From: Isoetes taiwanensis | Lineage: Eukaryota; Streptophyta; Lycopodiopsida; Isoetales; Isoetaceae | DNA: 64,000 nucleotides | Direction: 5' to 3' | Assembly (NCBI GenBank): GCA_021234155.1 | Contig: JAJEKV010000087.1 | Location: forward strand, 310,001 to 374,000 | Part shown: in pieces, positions 1-11,306 of the stretch | Numbering within the stretch: the stretch's first letter is position 1 | Layout: each line of letters begins with the position of its first letter | Made by a program: the position numbers and the translations under genes | Notes under the pieces: generated by a model | What the model was told of the DNA's origin: nothing | The model's input: only the letters and a program-made list of their open reading frames with translations | Database searches by the model: none

Positions 1-44
1 TTTAATAAAGCCAAGCCCTGTATCTCTTGCGTCGGTGTCCTAAA

Positions 45-229
45 TGAAACAATCTTGATCAGAAAGGAACACAAGCAAATGCAAAGAATAAGGTCCCATC
101 CCGTGGGTTCTCCTTCATATTTATGGTATGTACAGCGAATAATACAAGCAATTAATGCCCACTCTTTCTGTTACATTAATTGCTTCAGGTGCAACGATTA
201 GAAGCAGAATCTTAGCCATCATTTCAACA
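45..229 (-). repeat. Copia-A 3' LTR
   Basis: The 185-bp terminal repeat runs from TGAAACAATC to ATTTCAACA on the plus strand. By eye it matches the copy at 4700-4884 base for base. It is the 3' LTR because the RNase H end of the coding region and the polypurine tract adjoin it. Confidence 0.92.
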
Positions 230-243
230 CACCCCCGTTCTGC
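230..243 (-). other. Copia-A polypurine tract
   Basis: On the coding strand the bases next to the 3' LTR read GCAGAACGGGGGTG, a purine-rich plus-strand primer. This is the expected position for Copia elements. Confidence 0.75.
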
Positions 244-820
244 TTATAATGTTGAGCTTATACCAAGTGAGCTTCTATGCCACATGAATTTGTCTTTGCA
301 CAGTGGCTTGGTTAGAAGATCAGCGGGCATCTCTTCAGTTGGAAGGTATTCCATCTGTATAGATCGATCCAGCACTTTGTCCCTGGTAAAATGGTGATGA
401 ATTGAAATGTGCTTGGATCTTCTATGATGAATTGGGTTCTCAGTCAAGGCTATGCTACTTTTGTTATCATTGAAAACAATAGTAGGCTCCTTTTGAACAT
501 ACCCAATTTCTCCCCGTAAACCGTCAGAGCCAAATGGTTTCTCTCAGTACCGCAGATGTGGCCATATATTCAAACCTCGTAGGAGGATAATGCTATCGAT
601 GTCCGCTTGGAACTTGTCCAAGTGATTGCTTTGCTCCATGTAACATGATGGAAAACCCCGTTGTTGACCTCCTGGTATCTTGATCTCCAGCCCAATCAGC
701 ATCAACAAATGACACTAATCTCACCATTGGATCATTTGAGTCTGGTCCGTACCTGAGGCCCATATTGGATGTGCCTTGTAAATATCGAATGATCCTTTTA
801 TCGCTTTCCGGTCTTTGCAA
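244..820 (-). pseudogene. Copia-A RNase H, broken
   Basis: This is the C-terminal RNase H part of the Copia polyprotein, in two frames. The upstream part (593-820) has FVDADWAGDQDTRRSTTGFS, the usual first RNase H acidic block with DADWAGD. The downstream part (244-447) has the Copia end motif KHISIHHHFTRD followed by LLTKPL. Between them (about 450-592) the sequence is degenerate and the conserved SSAEAEY-like block cannot be read, so a small deletion or several indels are likely. Confidence 0.85.
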
Positions 821-852
821 TCCGGGTTTTGCATGAACACGCTTTCGCCCTC

Positions 853-2470
853 CTACTGTGCAATATCGGGCCTAGTACTTACCATGATATGCATAAGGCA
901 ACCTACAGCATTTCTATATGGAATGCTATTCATCTGAATCTTCTCCTCATTAGATTGGGGTTCCATCTCCTTGCTCAATTTTATGTTTATTGCAGCAGGA
1001 GTATCCTTAGGTATACACCCTTTCATTCCAAATCTGCTGCCCAGCCTAAGAATAGCTTGTTCTTGATGAATTAGAATGGTCCTCTTCGTTCTGTCCCTGT
1101 GCACTTGAAGGCCCAAGCATGTTTTGATTTCTCCCAAATCAGTCATTCTAAACTCAACTTGGAGAGCACTTTTAATGGACTGCACCCCTGCCATGCTAGT
1201 GCTAACAATTATAAGATCATCCACATAAACAATCACAATGGTTAGTTGACTGCTGCTCCTCTTATAATACACATTCCATTCTGTTATGCATCTTTGAAAT
1301 CCCAATCTTTGAAGAAAACCATCAATTCTGATATACCAGCTTCTGGGGCTTTGTTTTAGCCCATACAGAGCTCGATTCAGTCTGCAAACCTTACCTTTGA
1401 TTTGATCAAAACCCTCTGGCTGCCTCATAAATATTTCCTCCTCCAGATAACCGTTCAAAAAAGGCTGTTTTTACGTCCATTTGATGCACTTCCATGTCTT
1501 CTTGAGCTGCTAGAGCCAAAACAGTCCTGATTGAGGTCATCTTAGCCACAGGAGAAAACGTTTCTTCAAAATCAATTCCAGCCTGTTGTGAAAAACCTTG
1601 TGCTACCAATCTAGCTCGAAATCTTGCAATAGATCCATCAACGTCCTTCTTAATTTTGAATACCCACCTGCAGCCTACTGCTCTTCTTCCTTTGGGTAGA
1701 GGTACCAAATCCCATGCATTAGTTAGATACATTGCATCAATTTTCTCTTGCATTGCTTTCCTCCATTGTTCTGAATCTATCCCAGACAAAGCTTCATGCA
1801 CTGTTAAAGGTTCAAGAAATTCTGCTTTAAAACATTCCGACACACATTTTTCCTCCATGTCCTGATGCCACCAGTTCCCATGAATTTTCTCAAAGATCAA
1901 TTCTTGTTGGAGAACATTTGTCAGAGCTGCTGAGTACCGAGGTGCCCGCCATTCTAACCAACGTTGAGTTGGATGATGTCCCCGAGCGCTTCTCCTTACT
2001 GTTGTATGTAGTGGCTGTTGAACAGGGGCAGAGATAGACTGCTGAGCAGGGACAGGGACCGACTGATCATCCTCATGGCTTGGTCCTTGAATGGGTACCT
2101 CAATTGTTTGTTCTCCATCCTGACTGTCAACAGACTCTTCTTGTATTTCCAACCACAGATTTGTGTGCTCTTGGTACAAGTCATTATCCTCAGAATCATG
2201 TGACACCCTCTGAGAGTCTAAGCCGTACTCATCAAATCTGACATTGCTACTGCGAATTACCTTCTTGGTCTCAACATCCATCAATCGATATCCTTTACCT
2301 TCTAGGCAATAACCCAAAAACATGCATCTACGTGACTTGTCTGCCAGTTTGTTCTTCCGAATCTCTTTAGGAACGAACGCAAATGCAGTGCTCCCAAATA
2401 CTCTCAAGTGTCCAACATCTGGTTTGATGCCACTCCAAGCCTCTTCTGGTGTTTTTCCTTTCACTGCCAC
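853..2470 (-). pseudogene. Copia-A reverse transcriptase and integrase C-terminus, frameshifted
   Basis: Two overlapping minus-strand frames (1406-2470 and 853-1458) make up the Copia RT region. The first starts in the integrase C-terminal part (HLRVFGSTAFAFVPKE) and runs into RT with RLVAQGFSQQAGIDFEETFS and VHQMDVKTAF. The frame then changes near 1430-1458, and the second continues with YLEEEIFMRQPEGF, LYGLKQSPRSWY and the catalytic YVDDLIIV. The palm motifs are intact, so loss is due to indels and not to loss of catalytic residues. Confidence 0.92.
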
Positions 2471-2557
2471 TGTTGGCGTTCAAGCATGTTCTCGCTTGAA
2501 TGTAACATGCAGTTATAATAGCCTCACCCCAAAAACGGTTCGACACCTTAGCCCACT

Positions 2558-4642
2558 TCAAAGATGCTCAAAGCACACTCCTTCAAAGTTCGATTTTTTT
2601 CTCGCCACACGCCATTCGAAGTGCTCATATGGGTTTGAGAGCTGCCTTTTTATTCCATCTTGCTGCAAACAATTTGTAAATTCCCGAGATACAAACTCTG
2701 TCCCATTGTCACTGCGAATTGCTCCAATGGTATTTCCAGTCTCCCTTTCAACTTGTTTCATCCATATCTTGAATGTGGCTAACACGTCACTTTTCCTTTT
2801 AACAAGAAATACAAATGTTTTCCTTGAAAAATCATCCACAATTATCAAAAAATACTGTGCATTTCCAAAAGATTTGACGGGCATGATCCCGCTCAAATCT
2901 GTATGTACCAATTGGAGTAACTTTGTGGCCCTAGAACCCTGCCTCCTTACCCCTTTTTTATGATGTTTACTCAAGATGCATCCTTCACATAATTCAAGAC
3001 TTCTAACTGTAGAGATATTCATACCTGTTACCATCTTTCCCTGTTGCAGCTTCTTCATCCTCCCTTGGTTGATGTGACCAAGCCTTCGATGCCATAGTTG
3101 CATATCCCCTTCTGGTCCAGTAGTTGCTGTGAATGCGCACGATCTCTTGCAGGAGCCCTTCTGCTTCAATTCCAGCAATTGATACAAGAATCCTACTCTC
3201 ACTCCCTTCCCAACAATTTGCTTATGGTTATTCATCAAGAGCATTTCATCTTTGAGAACACATGCAGTGACTCCGACATCCACCAATCTGGCTAAAGATA
3301 TGAGATTTCTTTGAAGCCCGGGTACATAAAGTACATGTGCTATATCCCTGGACCGATCAGCAAACTGAAGTGTTATAGTTCCAGTACCAACAATCTTCAA
3401 CCCAGAGGCTATACCACTTACAGTCCTTCCATGCTCGTCCTCCTTGTACTCTTTGAGCCATTCCTTGTTATTTGTCATCACATGAGTTGCAGCAGAGTCT
3501 AGGATCCACACTTTTTCTGTATCTCCATTTGCTGCTAGTGCAGATGCTTCAGCCACTAGCCCTTGAGGCTTGTTTCTGTTAGCCTCATCTTCATCCTTAG
3601 ATGCATCTTCACTTTCAGATGTGTGATCTTCCCATCTTGTGCCAAGAAAGCTCTTGTACACGTGGAAGACATCTTGCTTGGGCTTTTTTCTATGCATGAT
3701 AGCCATGTTGGCCTTAGGATCTTCATCAAGAATGGCCATATTAGCTTCAGATTCACTTTCTTCCCCATCATCTGATTTATTCTCACTTTCCTCAGCCATA
3801 TGTGCACCAGAAGTGTGCCTATTACTCCATTTTTTTTCTGGAAGAGACGTTTTGGATTTTCCTTGTTTCTTTCCCTCCTTTTCCTTGCTAGCTTTACTGT
3901 CTCCAGCTTTCTTTGAGTGACAATTCCTGGAGATGTGACCCTTCTTTCCACAAGTCCAACATTCAAAATCTTTCCTTGCAGGCCTGGCTTTTGCTATAAA
4001 GGCAGACTCATCTTCTTCTTTCTTCAACAAATTTGAAGCCTGTAATACTGCACTTATCACAGCTTCACTTCTCAAGATGCCACTTTGGCAGCCCATGGCT
4101 TGTTTAATTGAATCATAAGAGCTGGGAAGACTGGCCAGAATTGCCATAGCCAGATCTTCATCATTGATTGTATGCTTCAATGCTCCCAATTGGTCAGCCA
4201 GACTCTCCATATTGCTGATATGATCAGCGGGGTCCTCCCCATCTTTCATTTTTGTACTGAAGAAATTCTGCCATAAGAATAGTTTCTGGGAGGTGTTACA
4301 TGTCTTGAAGGTCTTCTTAAGACATTCCCACCCTTCTTTAGCCGTTTCTTTGAGCCTTACTAACGGGATCTGCCCGTCTTTCAATCCAAACATCATTGAT
4401 GTTTTTGCTCTATTATCTTTCTTTTTCCATGCAGATAGAAGAGCAATCTCTGCTGCACCTGGAGCAGCCTCTCCCTCATTCTCATTTACTACTTCAGCAA
4501 CTTGGGGCTTTGGTTCATCCCCACTGACGACTTCCCATACATCTCTTTCTTCAAGAACTGCTTGCATCTTCCAAAACCACACTGTGGCATTTGAACGATC
4601 CAATTTTTCCATGTTCTTGAGATCCATTTGGAGTTTCGCCAT
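2558..4642 (-). pseudogene. Copia-A gag-protease-integrase ORF
   Basis: A 694-codon open frame that begins 58 bp inside the 5' LTR. The N-terminal 200 residues are UBN2/gag-like. A CCHC zinc knuckle, CWTCGKKGHISRNC, lies near residue 228 and the protease active site DSAAT near 380. The GAG-pre-integrase LWHRRLGHI is near 515 and the integrase core (VHTDLSG, IRSDNGTEF) near 578-645. The frame leaves the integrase at the NGVAERK-like motif, next to a run of seven A, where an indel shifts it. Product if made: a capsid, protease and partial integrase polyprotein, working in cytoplasmic virus-like particles. Confidence 0.93.
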
Positions 4643-4687
4643 CTCTGGTCACTCTCTGATTCACACAACTCTGTCTCTTGTTTCAGA

Positions 4688-4699
4688 GCTCTGATACCA
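4688..4699 (-). other. Copia-A primer-binding site (initiator tRNA-Met)
   Basis: On the coding strand this reads TGGTATCAGAGC, complementary to the 3' end of plant initiator methionine tRNA. It touches the LTR with no spacer. Confidence 0.9.
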
Positions 4700-4884
4700 T
4701 GAAACAATCTTGATCAGAAAGGAACACAAGCAAATGCAAAGAATAAGGTCCCATCCCGTGGGTTCTCCTTCATATTTATGGTATGTACAGCGAATAATAC
4801 AAGCAATTAATGCCCACTCTTTCTGTTACATTAATTGCTTCAGGTGCAACGATTAGAAGCAGAATCTTAGCCATCATTTCAACA
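4700..4884 (-). repeat. Copia-A 5' LTR
   Basis: A 185-bp terminal repeat next to the primer-binding site and gag. It appears identical to the 3' LTR at 45-229, which points to a young insertion. The promoter for the element would lie here. Confidence 0.92.
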
Positions 4885-5082
4885 AATGTCAAGCAATATA
4901 ACAAAAAGATTGCAAGAAAACCCTGCTGCTATGAAGAACTGAAGGATGCCAAAAGCAGCAACGCCAAGAATTGTATAGGACCAGGGCCATCGCTGCACTG
5001 TGCCGCTCTCTTCCCGCTGAAATTTCAATAGGTAGGAGAGGCAAAAGAGGCAGATGACCAAATTAGTCCCGCAGGGGTGAGA

Positions 5083-5132
5083 GGGAACGCCGCATGCGTC
5101 TGCACATGCGCGTTCCGGCACAGAACCCAACA
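5083..5132. repeat. Palindromic repeat flanking the MULE locus, left copy
   Basis: The block begins GGGAACGCCGCATGCG, carries the opposing arm CATGCGCGTTCC, and ends GGCACAGAACCCAACA. A close copy in the same orientation lies at 9246-9300. The left copy has an imperfect stem. The 198 bases between the Copia LTR and this block (4885-5082) show no gene or recognisable repeat. Confidence 0.7.
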
Positions 5133-5876
5133 CTCTCCCATTTTATTAAGGAAAAATTACCAATATACCATTATATTTTTCAACAATTCCCAAAAAGCCA
5201 TTCGTATTTCTAAAATTACCGAAATGCCATTCTTCCTTCTATGTATGGGAAAAAAACATAACGGGAAGAAATTGTGGCGCCATTTTCATCTCTTCCACCG
5301 CCTGATCGCCTGATCGATTGCAGTAGAAGTTCCACGCCAGATTTTCTTTTCTTTTCAGTGGTAAGTCCCTCAATTCGAAAAAGTTTGTTTTACTTTCATC
5401 TTGTTTCATCATTTCTTTTGATCTTTCAAAATTTTGAATTTGCATCTATCTTGTCTCAGAGAGATGCATGCATTCTTTAAAAAACCAGATATGCATGCAT
5501 GTTTTGTGATTTGCACTGCTATTCGAATACATTTCTACTCTAATTTTAGTGTCTTCCTATCGATTGCAGCAAAAAGAGTACCTCAAAATTTCGCCAATGT
5601 AGTCATTTAGCCAGCAAATCTATGGAAGAAGAAGAAAAACAGAGTTGCATGCAAGCAAGGTACGTTTTTGTTCTTTCCTTTTTCGTGATTCTCAGTAGAA
5701 AACTAGGTTTTCTTTCCTTTTCATGGATAAGTCCCTCAATTTCGAAAAAGTTTGCATGCACAGAGTCTTCTTGTCTCACAGATGCATAAGACATTATCCC
5801 AGACATAAATGGTTCCTCATCCCAAGGGATTTCTTCAAATGTCTTCAGCGAAAACAATCCCTGTAGCAAGCAATCC

Positions 5877-5993
5877 CTGTAGCAATCATGCATTCGCTGT
5901 TGTATGAGGCACAAAAAGGATTCTGCTGTAATCTCTGTAGCAATCATGCATTCGCTGTTGTATGAGGCAGCAAAAAGGATTCTGTTGTAATCC
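5877..5993. repeat. 58-bp tandem duplication in the MULE leader
   Basis: Two adjacent copies begin CTGTAGCAATCATGCATTCG and each ends near CTGTAATC. They differ by a few bases and a 1-bp indel. Confidence 0.85.
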
Positions 5994-6157
5994 TTGTGCC
6001 CTTGGTAACCATAACATGTACACCACAGTCTAACATGTCCTCCATGTAAAGAAAGAACAGTAGCCATCAGCAATTAAGCATATATGAAAGATCGAACAGA
6101 ATGCTCCCTGAATTCCAGTTTCAACTCCAGTTTCAACCTGCTTGATCTAAATCACAG

Positions 6158-7747
6158 ATGCATGCATTCTTTCAAAAATCAGATATGCATACTGTGATTT
6201 GCATTGCTTTTAATCATGTTGCATATTGTCTTCTAATCATCTGGTTGCTTTTTGCAGGTTTTATTGATGTTGTTATTGCACTGGAGCAAGATCTTGACTA
6301 TCCTGGGGATAATGCAGAAGATAATTTAGTTTTAGGAAAAGAGTTTGCAAGTATTGATGAGCTCCGTCATGTTGTTGCTGCGACACATGCTATTAGAAAC
6401 CATGTGCATCTTTTTCCAGTTGCCTCAGATAATAGCAGGTATATAGTTGAGTGCGCTTCAAAGAAAGATGGTTGTTTATGGAGACTTCATGGTTCCCTCG
6501 AAAATGGAGGACCTACTTGCAAGGTCAGCACATTCGTCGCAGAACATAATTGTGGTGGTGTCTCTATGTTGGGAAATAAGCATGCCACTGCTAAATGGGT
6601 AGCAAGACAGTACTTCGAAAAGTTTAGGGATCAGTTTGACATTAAACCATATGATTTGGCATCAGATATTCGTGAGTATGGTGTGCAAGTGTCTTATAAG
6701 TTGCTATGGAATGCTAAACAGATTGCATGTGAACAAATTAATGGAGATGCTATTAAATCTTATTCGCATCTAGCTGGTTATTGTGAACAGTTGAAGCTAG
6801 CTAATCCAGGTACATTGCAACATTGCAAGAAAGGGAAGGCCATTTTTCCCGATTGTTTTTATCATTTGATGCTTCTTTGAAAGGATTTCAATTCTGTAGA
6901 CCTCTTATTGGTCTAGATGGAACATTTTTAACAGGAAAATACCATGGAATTTTATTGTCTGCTATTGCTATTGATGCAACAGGAAAGTTATTTCCTTTGG
7001 CTTTTGGCGTGTGCGATGTTGAAAATGAGGACAATTGGGTGTGGTTCATGCAGAGTTTGGCAGATACAGGAATGGTTGCTAGAAATGACTTGACTTTCGT
7101 GTCAGATAGGCAGAAAGGATTGTTGGAAGCAGTTTCATTGGTTTTCCCTGGCAAGGAACATGCCTTTTGCATGAGGCATTTGGTGGATAACATGAAAAAG
7201 AAGTGTAACAATTCTGAACTTGTAAGTTTCTTTTGGAAGGCAGCTTATGGAGTAACCAATGCTGAATATGATGCATGTGTGGATGAGATGAAAAAAATCA
7301 GCGCCAACGCAACCGCATTTAGATGGTGCTCCTCCAAGTTATTGGGCAACTGCGCATTTCAAAGGTAAGCGTTTCAAACATCTCACTTCTAATATAGCAG
7401 AGTCTTTAAACTCTTGGCTACTAGAAGCTAGAGATAAGCCAATTATTACTATGCTAGAGATAATCCGAAGAAAAGTTTGTGCGTGGTTTTATGAGAGAAG
7501 GAATGCTGCAAGTGTTGCTATAGAAACTCTTGGAAATGCAGCACATGAATCTCTAGTTTCAGAAGCAGAAAGAGAAGTAAAAGAAGCAGGAAAGCGTGCA
7601 AGACATTATCAAGTTTTGCCTACAAATGGTCATGTGTTTGAAATACGGACACACAAGAATTCAAGGATAGTGAATTTGTTGGCAAGAACATGTTCATGTA
7701 ATAGTTGGCAGACCTCTGGATTACCTTGTTCTCATGCTGGACGATAG
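6158..7747 (+). pseudogene. MULE transposase (MuDR family), frameshifted
   Basis: Three successive plus-strand frames form one transposase. The first (6158-6880) has a MuDR N-terminal zinc-binding-like domain (KDGCLWRL, then HNCGGV). The second (6823-7368) has the MULE catalytic core: PLIGLDGTFLTGKYHG with the first Asp, VSDRQKGL with the second, and FCMRHLVDNM. The third, in frame from about 7318, has the continuation (ATAHFKGKRF, NIAESLNSW) and a SWIM zinc finger, CSCNSWQTSGLPCSHA, near 7695-7740. It stops three codons after the finger, earlier than usual. Frameshifts lie near 6830-6850 and 7310-7330. An intron may lie 5' of 6259, where TTTTTGCAG precedes the conserved part. Confidence 0.92.
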
Positions 7748-9245
7748 GGATCAGCCAGTAACAGTAATCTTGTAAAGATCTAATAGGGGATTTTTAAGCT
7801 TAGATCATAGATTTGATCTAGAAACCATTCATTACTGAAAATAATGGGTGAATACATGCACAAATAGACTCACTGTTATGCTAGATGCACAAATAGACTC
7901 CGGCCGTCTATTGGCTTCACCCTTCTGCAAAACAATGCAAGTATTAGTCATTTTCAAATCAATGCTCACCTCCAGAAATCCGACTCAGCTAATCACCAAA
8001 ATCTCATGAGTGTAAGAGCAATGAATGGCAATCGGAAGCAATACTTAATACATGCTTTCTGAGGAATCAGGGCCAATTAGAGCTATGAACTATAGCTACT
8101 GCAGAAGGATTCAATGATACATGAGCATATGCATGCCAGGGTTCTGTGATCTGCCATGAATCTGACAACTAAGTGCAGCAGGCCCTTTATTAGCAGCAGG
8201 CCCTTTATTAGCAGGCATTTTTTTTTGGAGAAGTTTGACCCATGTTTAGCAGCTATTGGTTCATAGTTTACATGAGAAGGTTCAATTTGAATGGCACTTA
8301 CCTGGGTGCGAAGCTGGTAGTGAGAACAAAGCCCACTTCTAGATGAAACCTTCACAAAAATAAAAATAAGTGAGGAAATGTGGATGCAAAAAAACAGTTA
8401 ATGATAATGCACAAAACTTGAAGGTGCAGATAATGCTTGATAATGCACAAAGCTTGAAGCTGCAGATAATGCTTGATAATGCACAAAGCTTGAAGGTGCT
8501 GCCAGATTGATTCTTCACAAAGGATGGGTTCTGCAGAATGGACAGCCAATTCTGACTGCTCTAATAATTAGTAGACTGAGTTAGGTTCAGATTTTCGACT
8601 TCTTCAGGTCCTAACTATGGCACGATAAGGGTTCCAGAAGCAGGTAACGATTTCTGAAAAAAACACAGGCCGATTTGCTTTATAGCTTCGATTCTTGGGC
8701 AACAGGGTAATGGCTGATCTGGGTTTTTGCAGGCTCTATCTTCCAAGCATGGGCAGTTTTATGGCAAGGAACCAGCAAATCCGGCACTGGGCAAAGGGCT
8801 TTTAAGTTCAGCAACCAGCAACGTCCATGACTGATTTTACTCAATAAAATCGTGAAGACTTTATACCTATTCAAAGTAGTAAGCTGCAGGCCCAAAGTCT
8901 GCAGCTGAAGGTCTCCAGCAGCAAGTGATCTTGAATACAAACATCTTCTGTAAATTAGTCTTCAGCACCTTCTAAAATAAAAGAATCCGACCCAGCAAAA
9001 GAAATCCGAAGCTTCTTTGTGATCCGACCCAGCTTCTAAAATCCCAAGCTAAGGATCCGACTACTCACCTCCAAAATTTGACCCTGAGCGCCAAAACCGT
9101 GAGCCCTGAGCGCCAAAAGTGAGACGGAGGAGGAGTCCAAGGAATTTCGTAGCAGTAAGCATGGGAAATTCAAATTGATTCTCGTAAAATTTCTGGCATT
9201 CAATTCCGCCAGCCCGCATCCCGCTAGGGGGAACGCAAAGTGGAA
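7748..9245. other. MULE 3' flank, non-coding
   Basis: About 1.5 kb with no supported gene. It contains short repeated phrases such as AGCAGGCCCTTTATT (8178-8212), repeated GATCCGACCCAGC phrases (about 8986-9062), and a 36-bp tandem repeat listed separately. Confidence 0.6.
8402..8500. repeat. 36-bp tandem repeat, about 2.8 copies
   Basis: Units begin TGATAATGCACAAA and contain CTTGAAGGTGCAGATAATGC. They start at 8402, 8438 and 8474, and the third is partial. Confidence 0.85.
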
Positions 9246-9300
9246 GGGAACGCCGCATGCGGCGTAAGATGCGGCGTTCCCTTTGGCACGGAACCCAACA
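9246..9300. repeat. Palindromic repeat flanking the MULE locus, right copy
   Basis: GGGAACGCCGCATGCGGCG pairs with the later GCGGCGTTCCC to give a strong hairpin around a short loop. The block ends GGCACGGAACCCAACA. Its left counterpart at 5083-5132 has the same orientation and the same final GAACCCAACA. Confidence 0.75.
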
Positions 9301-9709
9301 ACCTCTTAAAATAAAAAAAAAGATATGCTAACTTGAATGTAAATTTCATTAAAAACTATAATTTAACTTAACTTAACCATGGGTGTAATGTACCCTAAAT
9401 TAGCTTTCCTGATAATGAATCAAACCCTTTACGATATAAACCAGGATTTAATTAATTAGGGAGCATAACAAAATTTCGAGAATTTCAAGCACAGCTAATT
9501 TGCTCAAGCACAAATACTTTCACCTACTTCTTAAGTCCAAGATACATGAGGTCGCATGATACATATATATATATACAAATTATGCATATACTTGTACGTG
9601 TACATGATACTTGTACATTGGCGCTACAATGTACACCAATAATTCACATCAATAATTTTACTTGACTATAAGAGCAGTTCCATTCGGTGGTAGAGGTCAT
9701 TCATCTCCC
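9301..9709. other. AT-rich spacer
   Basis: AT-rich sequence with a TATATATATA run near 9562-9575 and repeated ACTTGTAC phrases near 9590-9620. I see no gene or known repeat in it. Confidence 0.5.
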
Positions 9710-9952
9710 ATGGCCTATTTGCCTATTCGTCCAGAGCACATCGAGACCATCAAGTGCTCCATGAGCTACAATGATCTTGTTGGTTGCATAATAGAGCGTA
9801 TTCATCTTGATCCCTATCTGCAATCCAAAGCTAATGCTGCTGAGATTCATTGCCTCGGGCTAACTCATGTTGTGATCCACCTTATTTGGATTCCTGAGCG
9901 CGAGATCTATGAGCTGAATGCACTCACCTCAGCAGGTGTTGATGATGAGTGA
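9710..9952 (+). CDS. Hypothetical 80-residue ORF
   Basis: An ATG-initiated frame of 80 codons starting MAYLPIRPEHIET and ending SAGVDDE. The frame is open upstream without an ATG. I do not recognise the protein. It has no signal peptide, no membrane segment and no clear motif. The ordinary amino-acid composition and the AT-rich surroundings are mildly in favour of coding. It could be an exon or gene fragment carried by a transposon. Confidence 0.25.
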   Translation: MAYLPIRPEHIETIKCSMSYNDLVGCIIERIHLDPYLQSKANAAEIHCLGLTHVVIHLIWIPEREIYELNALTSAGVDDE

Positions 9953-10245
9953 ATCAGTGATGATTTGTGCACCTATTAAGGATATAATGATGCAAGCACT
10001 TATGAAATATGTAAGGATGTATAAGTATAATGAATATTATCTGATGTATCGAACCTGAGTAACTTGTTTAGTTGTCCTCGTCGCCTTCAGTTGCCTCTTT
10101 AACCAGTAGTTCCTGCAGTTGTACACTTTATATTTGCAGGGATTATTGTGAACAATGGCTTGGACTCAACTGACCAACCATAGTCTATGGTTTTGAGAGG
10201 CTGATAACGTGGTCTGTCATTAGGATTCGATCTCCATTTTTTATG

Positions 10246-11175
10246 TCAGCAATCCCGATATTGCTGAGCATATGTAGTACCTTTCCTAGCAACTGCCTCC
10301 CACCAAGACACAAGAACCTCTTCATAATGTGGAAGAGACGGGTCTTGTACAGAGTCCTCTTCTGCATATGCCACCCATGCAGGACACGCATCCCCCGGCC
10401 TGACAACCAAAAACATGCCTTTCTGAACATCCTGGTATGGGTCGAATATTTCAACTGCATTTTTAGGTTTATCCTTTGCAGGTCCCACGTAAGGTGGGGG
10501 GGCATTGTATTCATCAACCATAATTGGATCTGCCTCGGCTAATGGTTCTTGTCTCGTTTGAGGCCAGAAGCTATGTATTTCAGTATTGTCAGAGGAAACA
10601 TCCCCTAGGATACGCATCAGATCAGACCAGTAGTCAATAACTTCACTCATGTAAGAATTCGACCATGAGTTGACTCCAGCCCTAGAGATATTAGTCCAAT
10701 GCATCATGTACTTTGCAATAGACGCCCTCAAAGCATCTATGTCCTTCAAGCTTGCATACGGCTTCACAGACTTTGGAGAGCTAATTGATATCATGGGCAT
10801 ACCATTGTCATCAGCTTTCCACATCCGAATACCCTTTTCTGGCAACCATTCTCTATGGCCTGGTCTCATCTTGTAATACATTAGTGGCCATCCATCCTTC
10901 ATGCAGAACTTGAACAATAAGGGCTCCAAATGACCAACCAAGCGATCCTTCTTATCAGGAATGTGTCCTTTCACGAAAGACTTCCAATCAGGAACATCTG
11001 TAACAAGGTATGGTGTTGGTGCCTTGCTGCTACATTCTCGAAAGAGTTGCATTAGCTCTGGAATAGTAAGTGCATCCGACCTGCGCATTAAAGTGGAGTA
11101 GTTACCAAAGAGTGCATCAATATCATCATGTCCAACCATCATAAAACCTAGCTGTATTTGTTCGAAAACACCCAA
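10246..11175 (-). pseudogene. DUF7869-like transposon protein, C-terminal part
   Basis: A 309-codon minus-strand frame. Its start, GHDDIDALFGNYSTLM, resembles the GHTHEDID signature of DUF7869-type transposon proteins, with the Thr-His pair missing. A region with KDRLVGHLEPLLFKF and WPLMYYKMRPGH follows. The last 80 residues are acidic and proline-rich (YNAPPPYVGPAKDKPK). The frame lies downstream of three other minus-strand fragments that read as one protein, so this is the C-terminal exon or fragment. The identification is from memory of the family signature and is moderate. Confidence 0.55.
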
Positions 11176-11306
11176 TCAAACAAGATAGGAAAGATAAGAG
11201 AAGAGATATCTATTCTTGTTCTGGCCTGAGCAGTTGTCTAACTGCAAGTATAGCCTTCTGGGAAGCTTCTTAAGTTGAGCATTTTGTCGTGGGGTGCTAG
11301 AAAGTC

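Larger units (their letters stand above)
45..4884 (-). mobile_element. Copia-A LTR retrotransposon, complete but frameshifted
   Basis: A full-length Ty1/Copia element on the minus strand. Seen: two 185-bp LTRs, a primer-binding site directly inside the right LTR, a purine-rich tract directly inside the left LTR, and coding regions in Copia order (gag, protease, integrase, reverse transcriptase, RNase H) read right to left. On the coding strand the LTR starts TGTTGAAA and ends GTTTCA, giving the usual TG...CA ends. The internal region is short, about 4.5 kb, and broken into at least five reading frames. No 5-bp target duplication is visible: CTAAA lies on the left and AATGT on the right. Confidence 0.93.
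5133..9245 (+). mobile_element. MULE (MuDR-like) DNA transposon locus
   Basis: The region holds a MuDR-type transposase gene on the plus strand and long non-coding flanks, between two direct copies of a palindromic block. I could not find long terminal inverted repeats or a 9-11 bp target duplication, so the limits given are those of the region between the blocks, not proven element ends. The 5' leader holds partly duplicated segments: 5353-5520 resembles 5717-6210 in patches such as AAGTCCCTCAATT and the ATGCATGCATTCTTT stretch. Confidence 0.6.

Noticed and set aside
5603-6073. Minus-strand 156-codon frame in the MULE leader
   Set aside because: It lies over a tandem duplication, has no recognisable motif and opposes the transposase gene.
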